A DNA stretch of 14,188 nucleotides, taken from Kitasatospora sp040298565. GTDB taxonomy: Bacteria > Actinomycetota > Actinomycetes > Streptomycetales > Streptomycetaceae. Under the pieces are notes generated by a model. That model ran no database searches. It saw only the letters and a list, made by a program, of their open reading frames with translations, and was not told the DNA's origin. Both the position numbers and the translations under genes were made by a program. The stretch lies in contig NZ_JBEPAK010000187.1 in the NCBI RefSeq assembly GCF_040298565.1, positions 1 to 14,188 on the forward strand. Reading direction: 5' to 3'. Position 1 is the first letter of the stretch, and every line of letters begins with the position of its first letter. Below, in pieces: positions 6,301 through 12,646 of the stretch.

Positions 6301-6330
6301 TTGACACCCGCTCGCCGGGCCGGAGATGCT
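6301..6330 (+). promoter_or_regulatory. Promoter of the hyi-glxR operon
   Basis: A consensus TTGACA -35 box (6301-6306), an 18-nt spacer and GATGCT (6325-6330) as a weaker -10 box. It would give a leader of about 60 nt. The leader could form a 7-bp stem, CTTCCAC (6329-6335) with GTGGAAG (6360-6366). Operator-like site B lies immediately upstream. Confidence 0.6.
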
Positions 6331-6397
6331 TCCACCACACAGAATCCCTCTTCCGGATCGTGGAAGTTGCGGATGAAGGAAGAGAGAGTGAGAGGTG

Positions 6398-7240
6398 ATG
6401 GACGTGACGGCGGCTGCCAAGCACGGCTTCACGGTCAACCTGTCGATCCTGTTCAGCGAACTCCCGCTGCTGGAACGCCCCGCCGCGGCCGCCGCGGCCG
6501 GCTTCACGGCGGCCGAGCTCTGGTGGCCCTTCGGCACCGAGCACGAGCCGTCCCGGGCCGAACTGGACGCGCTGCGCAAGGCCTTCAGCGACGCGGGGGT
6601 CCGGCTCACCGGCCTCAACCTCCTGGACGACCTGACCCAGGGCGCCCGCGGTACCGTCTCGGTGCCCTCCGAGAAGGAGCGGTTCCGGGCCAACGTCCCC
6701 GTCGCCGCGGAGCTCGCCTCCTCGCTCGGTGCCACCGCGCTCAACGCGCTGTACGGCAACCGGGTCGAGGGCGTCGACCCGGCCGAGCAGGACGCCCTGG
6801 CGCTGGAGAACCTGGTGCTCGCCGCCCGGGCCGCGCACGGGATCGGCGCCGTCCTGCTGATCGAGGCGCTCAACCGGACCGAGTCCCCGGACTACCCGCT
6901 GGTCTCCGCCGCCGCCGCGGTCGAGGTGGTCGACAAGGTCAACGCCGCGACCGGCCTGGGGAACGCGAAGTTCCTCTGCGACCTGTACCACCTGGCCATG
7001 AACGGCGAGGACCTCGCGGCGGTCATCGACACCCACGCCGACCGGATCGGCCACGTGCAGATCGCCGACAACCCGGGCCGCAACGAGCCCGGCACCGGCG
7101 GGCTGGACTTCGAGGACCTGTTCGCCCGGCTCAGCGCCGCCGGCTACACCGGCTCGATCGGTCTGGAGTACCGCCCCTCCACCGGCGTCAGCGCCGACAG
7201 CTTCGGCTGGCTGCCGCGCGAGCTGCGCGCCGCCCGGTAG
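6398..7240 (+). CDS. hyi: Hydroxypyruvate isomerase
   Basis: A 280-residue TIM-barrel protein of the xylose-isomerase-like family. It interconverts hydroxypyruvate and tartronate semialdehyde, the product of glyoxylate carboligase. Markers: FTVNLSILFSELPLLERP at 11-28, ELWWPF at 40-45, LNALYGNRVEG at 115-125, the metal/catalytic Glu in LLIEALN (E156), CDLYHL (D195), HVQIADNPGR at 219-228, and GLEYRP (E257). Length is normal. The start is not firmly fixed: GTG at 6395, ATG at 6398 and GTG at 6404 are all in frame within a purine-rich stretch. The GTG at 6404 has the best AGAGG spacing (8 nt). It leads a unit with glxR, 103 nt downstream. Confidence 0.92.
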   Translation: MDVTAAAKHGFTVNLSILFSELPLLERPAAAAAAGFTAAELWWPFGTEHEPSRAELDALRKAFSDAGVRLTGLNLLDDLTQGARGTVSVPSEKERFRANVPVAAELASSLGATALNALYGNRVEGVDPAEQDALALENLVLAARAAHGIGAVLLIEALNRTESPDYPLVSAAAAVEVVDKVNAATGLGNAKFLCDLYHLAMNGEDLAAVIDTHADRIGHVQIADNPGRNEPGTGGLDFEDLFARLSAAGYTGSIGLEYRPSTGVSADSFGWLPRELRAAR

Positions 7241-7251
7241 CGCCGCCCGGT
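7227..7251. repeat. 12-bp tandem repeat spanning the hyi stop
   Basis: GCGCCGCCCGGT occurs at 7227-7238 and again at 7240-7251, with a 13-bp period around the TAG stop of hyi. A related copy lies near 7291. It is probably a product of replication slippage in GC-rich spacer DNA. Confidence 0.6.
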
Positions 7252-7343
7252 CGCGCGGTCCGCCCGCGCCGACCGGCAGTCCGGCCCGCCCGCGCCGCCC
7301 GGCGAGCCACCACCCACCCCGCACACGTAAGGAACTCGACGCG

Positions 7344-8237
7344 ATGAGCGCCTCCCGCAAGATTGCCTTCGTCGGCCTCGGCATCATGGGCAAGCCCATG
7401 GCCGTCAACCTGGTCAAGGCCGGCCACCAGGTGACCGGCTTCGACCTCTCCCAGGCGTCGATCGACGCCGTCGTCGCGGCCGGCGGCCGGGGCGCCGCCA
7501 GCATCGCGGACGCGGTGAAGGACGCCGAGGTCGTCATCACCATGGTCCCGGCCGACCCGCACGTCGAGGCGGTCATCCTCGGCGAGGGCGGCGTCCTGGA
7601 GAACGTCAAGGCCGGGACCCTGGTGATCGACATGTCCTCGATCACCCCGCAGACCTCGATCAAGGTCGGCAAGGCCGCCCAGGAGAAGGGCGTGCGCGCC
7701 CTGGACGCCCCGGTCTCCGGCGGCGAGGCCGGCGCGATCGAGGCAGTGCTGTCGATCATGGTCGGCGGCGCGGCGGAGGACTTCGCCGAGGCCAAGCCGC
7801 TGTTCGACGCGCTCGGCACCACGGTCGTCCACGTCGGCCCCGCCGGCGCCGGCCAGACCGTCAAGGCCGCCAACCAGCTGATCGTCGCGGTCAACATCCA
7901 GGTGCTCGCCGAGGCCGTGGTGTTCCTGGAGAACGCCGGCGTCGACCTCGCCGCCGCGCTCGACGTGCTCGGCGGCGGACTGGCCGGTTCCACCGTGCTC
8001 AACCGCAAGAAGGCGAACATGCTCAACCGCGAGTTCGCCCCCGGCTTCCGGATCGACCTGCACCACAAGGACATGGGCATCGTCACCGACGCCGCCCGCG
8101 CCGTGGGCGCCGCGCTGCCGGTCGGCGCCGTGGTGGCCCAGCTGGTCGCCTCCGCCCGGGCCAACGGCGACGGCTCGCTCGACCACTCGGCGCTGCTGCG
8201 CGGCGTCGAGCGGCTCTCCGGCCGCGAGGTCAAGTAG
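7344..8237 (+). CDS. glxR: Tartronate semialdehyde reductase (2-hydroxy-3-oxopropionate reductase)
   Basis: A 297-residue beta-hydroxyacid dehydrogenase that reduces tartronate semialdehyde to D-glycerate with NAD(P)H. The Rossmann motif FVGLGIMGKPMAVNL spans 9-23. The substrate-binding signature DAPVSGGEAGA is at 121-131. The catalytic lysine is K174 in GQTVKAANQ, with N177, and the C-terminal FRIDLHHKDMG is at 236-246. The family also contains 3-hydroxyisobutyrate dehydrogenase. The hyi gene directly upstream and the glycerate kinase downstream support the glyoxylate-branch role. The ATG has AAGGA 10 nt upstream. A strong hairpin follows the stop. Confidence 0.93.
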   Translation: MSASRKIAFVGLGIMGKPMAVNLVKAGHQVTGFDLSQASIDAVVAAGGRGAASIADAVKDAEVVITMVPADPHVEAVILGEGGVLENVKAGTLVIDMSSITPQTSIKVGKAAQEKGVRALDAPVSGGEAGAIEAVLSIMVGGAAEDFAEAKPLFDALGTTVVHVGPAGAGQTVKAANQLIVAVNIQVLAEAVVFLENAGVDLAAALDVLGGGLAGSTVLNRKKANMLNREFAPGFRIDLHHKDMGIVTDAARAVGAALPVGAVVAQLVASARANGDGSLDHSALLRGVERLSGREVK

Positions 8238-8242
8238 CACCC

Positions 8243-8270
8243 CCGGGGGCTCCCCGAGCGGAGCCCCCGG
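8243..8270 (+). terminator. Terminator after glxR
   Basis: Perfect 11-bp stem: CCGGGGGCTCC (8243-8253) with GGAGCCCCCGG (8260-8270), 6-nt loop, starting 5 nt after the glxR stop. It marks the likely end of the hyi-glxR unit. Confidence 0.8.
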
Positions 8271-8443
8271 CCCTGAACTCCTCCTGGCGGCGTGTACCTG
8301 ATCCGGTCGTGCCCGCGCCGCCAGGAGGCCAGACCCGACCGGCGTGCGGGCCGGGGCTCATCCGCCCGCCCGCCGGTCGACCCAGCCGGTGACGCGCCAC
8401 CCTCCCCCGGGGGCACTTCGGTCGTGCCACGCGCGTCGCCCGG

Positions 8444-8510
8444 CCCCCTCCCCGCCGAGGGGAGCCCCTCGTACGTCGGAAGCGGGACGAGGGGAACGGC
8501 GGGGAGGGGG
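8444..8510. other. Nested two-level stem-loop
   Basis: An outer perfect 13-bp stem (CCCCCTCCCCGCC at 8444-8456 with 8498-8510) encloses a perfect 8-bp stem (CCCCTCGT at 8465-8472 with ACGAGGGG at 8487-8494), with an internal loop on the left side and a 14-nt apical loop. This is a more RNA-like architecture than a simple terminator. Confidence 0.45.
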
Positions 8511-8652
8511 TCGCACCGCCGTCCGGGTGGTGGCCGCACCGCCACCACCCGGGCGGGGGTCGCCCCCCACCCGGGGGCCCTGGCGCCCCCGGGCCACCGG
8601 ACCGATGCTTGACGAACCACCGCGGACCCCGTACGGAAGTGAGGACCACGCC

Positions 8653-9795
8653 ATGCCCCCCACCCCCCACCAGGGCCATGTGGTCGTAGCTCCGGACAAG
8701 TTCAAGGGCACCCTGGAGGGTGCCGAGGTCGCCGCCCGGATCGCCGCGGGCATCCGCCGCGCCGCGCCCGGCACCGAGGTGCGCGAGCTGCCCGTCGCCG
8801 ACGGCGGCGAGGGCACCCTGGCCGCCGCGCTCGCCGCCGGATTCACCCGGGTCCCGGCCAAGGTGGCCGGGCCGACCGGCCTGCCGGTGGACGCCGCGCT
8901 GGCCGTCCGCGACGACACCGCCGTGGTCGAGCTCGCCCAGGCCTCCGGACTCGCCCGGCTGCCCGGCGGCCGGACGGCCCCGCTGGTGGCCGGCTCCTAC
9001 GGCGTCGGGCAGCTGATCGGCCGGGCCGTCTCCCTGGGCGCCAAGCGGATCGTGCTCGGCCTCGGCGGCAGCGCCGGCACCGACGGCGGCGCCGGCATGG
9101 TGCAGGCGCTCGGGGTGCGCCTGCTGGACGCCGACGGCACCGAACTGCCGCCCGGCGGGGCCGCGTTGCGCCGGCTCGAGCGGGTCGACCTCGGCCGGCT
9201 GGCCGAGCTGCTGACCGGGGTCGAGCTGGTGGTGGCCTGCGACGTGGACAACCCGCTGCTCGGGCCGCGCGGCGCCGCCGCCGTCTACGGCCCGCAGAAG
9301 GGCGCCGACGGCGAGGACCTGGTGGTGCTGGAGGCGGGCCTGACCCGCTTCGCGGACCAGGTCGCCGCGGCCACCGGCCGGGACCTGCGGGAGGCCCCCG
9401 GCGCCGGGGCCGCGGGCGGGGTGGGCTTCGCGGCCCTCGCCCTGCTCGGCGCCACCATGCGACCCGGTATCGAGCTCCTGCTCGAACTGCTGGGTTTCGA
9501 CGAGGCCGTGCGTGGGGCACGCCTCGTCGTGACCGGCGAGGGCTGCCTGGACGCTCAGACGCTCCACGGCAAGGCCCCCGCCGGAGTCGCCGCGGCGGCC
9601 GCCCGGGCGGGGGTTCGGGTGGCTGCCGTGGCCGGCCGGTTGGAGCTCTCCGAGCCCGAGTGGCGCGCGGCCGGGTTCACCGCCGCGGTCGCGCTCACCG
9701 ACCTGGCCGAGCAGCCGGGGGAGAGCCTGACCAGGGCCGGCGAGCTGGCCGAGGTCGCGGGGGAGCGCCTGGCCGGGGAGCTGCTGGCGGGCTGA
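8653..9795 (+). CDS. glxK: Glycerate kinase (type I, GarK/GlxK family)
   Basis: A 380-residue glycerate kinase that phosphorylates D-glycerate with ATP, delivering glyoxylate carbon to glycolysis. Family motifs in order: APDKFKGTLEGAEVA (13-27), VADGGEGT (48-55), GLGGSAGTDGGAG (136-148), CDVDNPLLGPRGAAAVYGPQ (196-215), GAAGGVGFA (252-260), and TGEGCLDAQTLHGKAP (294-309). Length is normal. The frame is open about 300 nt further upstream, but the start is at the ATG because GAGG lies 8 nt before it and homology begins at VVVAPDKFKG. It is separated from glxR by the hairpin-rich spacer, so it is probably transcribed separately or by read-through. Confidence 0.94.
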   Translation: MPPTPHQGHVVVAPDKFKGTLEGAEVAARIAAGIRRAAPGTEVRELPVADGGEGTLAAALAAGFTRVPAKVAGPTGLPVDAALAVRDDTAVVELAQASGLARLPGGRTAPLVAGSYGVGQLIGRAVSLGAKRIVLGLGGSAGTDGGAGMVQALGVRLLDADGTELPPGGAALRRLERVDLGRLAELLTGVELVVACDVDNPLLGPRGAAAVYGPQKGADGEDLVVLEAGLTRFADQVAAATGRDLREAPGAGAAGGVGFAALALLGATMRPGIELLLELLGFDEAVRGARLVVTGEGCLDAQTLHGKAPAGVAAAAARAGVRVAAVAGRLELSEPEWRAAGFTAAVALTDLAEQPGESLTRAGELAEVAGERLAGELLAG

Positions 9796-9814
9796 GCCCT
9801 CGTACGTTCCTCCA

Positions 9815-9844
9815 TTGACGTTTTGTTGAAGGCAGGCCTAGGCT
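9815..9844 (+). promoter_or_regulatory. Promoter of the allantoinase-allantoicase operon
   Basis: TTGACG (9815-9820), 18-nt spacer, TAGGCT (9839-9844): both boxes fit actinomycete housekeeping promoters. The expected start near 9851 gives a leader of about 59 nt. Operator-like site C overlaps the -35 box and the upstream part of the spacer. Confidence 0.7.
9816..9830. promoter_or_regulatory. Operator-like site C
   Basis: On the minus strand this reads TTCAACAAAACGTCA, matching site B at 12 of 15 positions. It keeps the TTCAACAAA core exactly, while the other half-site is degenerate. It lies between the -35 and -10 boxes, consistent with repression but possibly with weaker binding than sites A and B. 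Confidence 0.55.
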
Positions 9845-9909
9845 CCGGGCAATCCTTCGCCTCCACCCGTGTTCCACCACCCCCAACTCCCAGGTTTCGG
9901 AGGTCTCCC

Positions 9910-11289
9910 ATGCCTTTCAGCCAGCCGTCGGTGATCCGATCCCGCCGGGCCGTGCTGCCCGACGGCGAGCGCCCCGCGGACGTGCTGATCCGGGACGGGA
10001 GGATCGAGCAGGTCGCCGAGTACGGATCGCTTCCGGTCGGCGACGGCGAACTCGTCGACCTCGGCGACACCGCCCTGCTGCCCGGCCTGGTCGACACCCA
10101 CGTGCACGTCAACGAGCCCGGCCGCACCGAGTGGGAGGGCTTCGCCACCGCCACCCGGGCCGCCGCAGCCGGCGGCGTCACCACGATCATCGACATGCCG
10201 CTCAACTCCGTGCCGCCCACCACCACGGCGGACGGGCTGGCCGTCAAGCGGAAGACCGCCGAGGGCCAGGCCTGGGTCGACCTGGGCTTCTGGGGCGGCG
10301 CCGTCCCCGGCAACGTCCCCGACCTCGAACCGCTCCACCGCGAGGGCGTGTTCGGCTTCAAGAGCTTCCTCTCCCCCTCCGGCGTGGACGAGTTCCCGCA
10401 CGTCGAGGGCGCCGACCTGGAGGCCGCGCTGGCCGAGCAGGCCCGGCTCGGCGCGCTCGCGATCATCCACGCAGAGGACGCCGCCGTGCTGGCCGCCGCG
10501 CCGCAGCGGCCCGGCGCCGACTACCGGGACTTCCTCGCCTCCCGCCCGGCCGACGCGGAGACCGCGGCCGTCGCCCACCTGCTCGACACGGCCCGCCGCA
10601 CCGGCGCCCGGGTGCACATCCTGCACGTCTCCTCGGCGGCCGTGCTGCCGCTGCTGCGCCGGGCCCGGGAGGACGGCGTCCAGGTGACGGCCGAGACCTG
10701 CCCGCACTACCTGACGCTCGCGGCCGAGGAGGTGCCGGACGGCGACACCGCGTTCAAGTGCTGCCCGCCGATCCGCGACGAGGCCAACCGGGACGCGCTC
10801 TGGCAGGCCCTGGCCGCCGGGGAGTTCATCGCCGTCGTCTCCGACCACTCGCCGTCCACCCCGGACCTCAAGCTGCTGCCCGAGTACGGCGGGAGCGGCG
10901 ACTTCGCGGCCGCCTGGGGCGGCATCGCCTCGCTGCAGCTGGGCCTGCCGGCGATCTGGACCGAGGCCCGCCGCCGCGGTCACACCCTGGCCGACGTGGT
11001 GCGCTGGATGTCCGCCGGACCGGCCGAACTGGTCGGCCTCACCGGCACCAAGGGCGCCATCGCGCCGGGCCGCGACGCCGACCTGGTCGCCTTCGACCCC
11101 GACGGTGAGTTCGCGGTCCACCCCGCCGAGTTGCACCACCGCAATCCGGTCACCCCGTACGCGGGGAGGACGCTGACCGGCGCCGTGCGCACCACCTGGC
11201 TGCGCGGCCGCGCGGTGGACACCGGCGGGCTGCCCTTCGGCCGCCAGCTGACCCGGCCCGCCGACTCCCGTACCGACAACGCTTCCTGA
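9910..11289 (+). CDS. allB: Allantoinase
   Basis: A 459-residue cyclic amidohydrolase that opens allantoin to allantoate. Binuclear metal-site residues are visible: the HxH of DTHVHVNEPG (62-71, H64/H66), the presumed carboxylated lysine K151 in FGFKSFLSPSG, H188 in IIHAED, H239 in ILHVSS, and D312 in SDHSPST. CPHYLTL (264-270) is also conserved. The NEPGRTEWEGF segment (68-78) distinguishes allantoinase from dihydropyrimidinase. Length is normal. The ATG follows GGAGGT (9899-9904) by 5 nt. A longer open frame upstream is excluded because it would start before the promoter's start point. It is followed 27 nt later by allantoicase, forming an operon. Confidence 0.96.
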   Translation: MPFSQPSVIRSRRAVLPDGERPADVLIRDGRIEQVAEYGSLPVGDGELVDLGDTALLPGLVDTHVHVNEPGRTEWEGFATATRAAAAGGVTTIIDMPLNSVPPTTTADGLAVKRKTAEGQAWVDLGFWGGAVPGNVPDLEPLHREGVFGFKSFLSPSGVDEFPHVEGADLEAALAEQARLGALAIIHAEDAAVLAAAPQRPGADYRDFLASRPADAETAAVAHLLDTARRTGARVHILHVSSAAVLPLLRRAREDGVQVTAETCPHYLTLAAEEVPDGDTAFKCCPPIRDEANRDALWQALAAGEFIAVVSDHSPSTPDLKLLPEYGGSGDFAAAWGGIASLQLGLPAIWTEARRRGHTLADVVRWMSAGPAELVGLTGTKGAIAPGRDADLVAFDPDGEFAVHPAELHHRNPVTPYAGRTLTGAVRTTWLRGRAVDTGGLPFGRQLTRPADSRTDNAS

Positions 11290-11316
11290 ACCGACACCGT
11301 CTCCCGAGGAGAGTCA

Positions 11317-12591
11317 GTGACCACTGCCGACACCCCGAGCGCTCCTTTCACCGAGCTGGTCAACCTGGCCTCCCGGCTGCTCGGCGCGGGCGTCGTCGCC
11401 ACCAACGAGGACACCTTCGCGGACGCGGAGAACCTGCTGGTCGCCAAGCCCGCCGAGTTCCGTCCGCACACCTTCGGCCACAAGGGCCAGATCATGGACG
11501 GCTGGGAGTCCAAGCGCCGGCGCGGCGTCTCCGCCGACCAGCCGCACCCCACCGACCAGGACCACGACTGGGCGATCGTCCGGCTCGGCGTCGGCGGCGT
11601 GATCCGCGGCCTGATCGTCGACACCGCGCACTTCACCGGCAACTACCCGGAGAGCGCCTCGGTCGAGGCCGCCTCCGTCCCCGGGCACCCCTCGCCCGAG
11701 GAGCTCCAGGACGCCGAGTGGACGGTCATCCTGCCGCGCACCCCGCTCCGGGGCGACACCGCCCACGAGTTCACCGTCCAGGACGGCACCCGTTACACCC
11801 ACGTACGGCTGAACATCTTCCCGGACGGCGGCGTCGCCCGGCTCCGGGTGCACGGCGAGGTGCTGCCCGACCCGCGCGAACTGGACGGCCTCACCTTCGA
11901 CCTGGCCGCCCAGGAGTACGGCGGCGTCGCGGAGGCGGCCTCCGACCGCTACTTCTCCTCCCCGCACAACCTGAACGCTCCCGGCCGCGCCTCCGTCATG
12001 GGCGAGGGCTGGGAGACCCGGCGTCGGCGCGACAAGGCCAACGACTGGGTGCAGATCGCCCTGGCCGGGGGCGGCGAGGTCCTGGCCGCCGAGGTGGACA
12101 CCACCCACTTCGTCGCCAACGCCCCCGGCTGGGCCGACCTGCTCGGCTTCGACGCCTCGGCCGGACAGGCTGCGCCTTCGCAGTCACCGGCCGAGGGCGA
12201 GTGGTTCGAGATCCTGCCCCGCACCCGCCTCCAGCCCGACACCCGGCACCGGTTCCGGCTGGACGTGGGCCGCCCGGTGACCCACGTGCGGATGAACGTC
12301 TACCCGGACGGCGGCGTCGCCCGCCTCCGGCTCACCGGCCGCCTCACCGAGGCCGGCCGCGCGGCCCTCGCGCTGCGCTGGTTCAACGCCCTTCCCGCCG
12401 CCGAGGCCGCGGCCGCGCTCACCGACGCCGGCCTGACCGCGGAGGAGGCCGCCGCGCTGGCCGCCGCCCGCCCGCTGGCGGACCCGGCCGCCGCCACCGC
12501 CGCGGTCGCCGACCTCCGGCCGGCCGACGGGCCCGACGGCGAGCACTCGGCCCGCCGCCGGTCGGCGCTCTGGCGCCTGCTCGGCGTCTGA
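11317..12591 (+). CDS. alc: Allantoicase, with C-terminal extension
   Basis: A 424-residue allantoicase that hydrolyses allantoate to ureidoglycolate and urea. It is built of two homologous jelly-roll repeats, about 11-181 and 193-343. Each has a GW-E-[ST]-[KR]-RRR loop (GWESKRRR at 62-69, GWETRRRR at 231-238), a VDT-x-HF strand (101-106, 260-265), and a HVR-N-PDGGVARLR unit (162-177, 324-339). Residues 344-424 form an Ala-rich helical extension not part of the repeats, starting RWFNALPAAEA and ending RRRSALWRLLGV. The family core is about 340 residues, so this tail is extra. The GTG start has GAGGAG at 11306-11311, 5 nt upstream. It is co-transcribed with allantoinase. Confidence 0.95.
   Translation: MTTADTPSAPFTELVNLASRLLGAGVVATNEDTFADAENLLVAKPAEFRPHTFGHKGQIMDGWESKRRRGVSADQPHPTDQDHDWAIVRLGVGGVIRGLIVDTAHFTGNYPESASVEAASVPGHPSPEELQDAEWTVILPRTPLRGDTAHEFTVQDGTRYTHVRLNIFPDGGVARLRVHGEVLPDPRELDGLTFDLAAQEYGGVAEAASDRYFSSPHNLNAPGRASVMGEGWETRRRRDKANDWVQIALAGGGEVLAAEVDTTHFVANAPGWADLLGFDASAGQAAPSQSPAEGEWFEILPRTRLQPDTRHRFRLDVGRPVTHVRMNVYPDGGVARLRLTGRLTEAGRAALALRWFNALPAAEAAAALTDAGLTAEEAAALAAARPLADPAAATAAVADLRPADGPDGEHSARRRSALWRLLGV
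11819..12329 (+). repeat. Internal DNA repeat encoding the twin allantoicase motif
   Basis: A near-identical stretch encoding PDGGVARLR occurs at about 11821-11848 and 12303-12330, with shared blocks such as CCCGGACGGCGGCGTCGCCC. It marks the duplicated allantoicase fold, and the high nucleotide identity could allow intragenic recombination. Confidence 0.7.
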
Positions 12592-12646
12592 GCCCGCCGC
12601 CCACCCCTCTCCACGCACCGCCTTTTCGACACCTGAAGGACCCTCC

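Larger units (their letters stand above)
8238..8652. other. 415-bp gene-free spacer packed with hairpins
   Basis: No convincing gene on either strand: the open frames here are low-complexity Pro/Arg/Gly readings of GC-rich DNA. It holds at least six successive potential stem-loops: 8243-8270 (11 bp), 8281-8327 (12 bp), 8386-8443 (7 + 4 bp, bulged), 8444-8510 (13 bp enclosing 8 bp), 8523-8552 (12 bp) and 8570-8593 (9 bp). Several are perfect. The first is probably the glxR terminator. The role of the rest is unknown. Near the right end, TTGACG (8609-8614), 17 nt, then TACGGA is a poor promoter candidate for glycerate kinase, because its start point would remove the ribosome site. Confidence 0.65.

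Noticed and set aside
8292..8612. A 106-codon plus-strand frame in the glxR-glxK spacer
   Set aside because: It lacks a ribosome site, its codons show no third-position GC pattern distinct from the spacer, the translation is Pro/Gly/Arg/Ser-rich, and the hairpins better explain the sequence.
6179..8620. An 813-codon minus-strand open frame across hyi and glxR
   Set aside because: It is antisense to two enzymes with complete motifs. No ribosome site or domain is visible and the composition is low complexity.
8609..8637. TTGACG-N17-TACGGA as a glycerate kinase promoter
   Set aside because: The -10 box lacks the final T, and the predicted start point near 8644 would cut into the GAGG ribosome site at 8641-8644, so I did not list it as a feature of its own.
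9838..11139. A 433-codon minus-strand open frame across allantoinase
   Set aside because: It is antisense to allantoinase, which has every metal ligand. The translation is Gly/Val/Arg-rich without domains.
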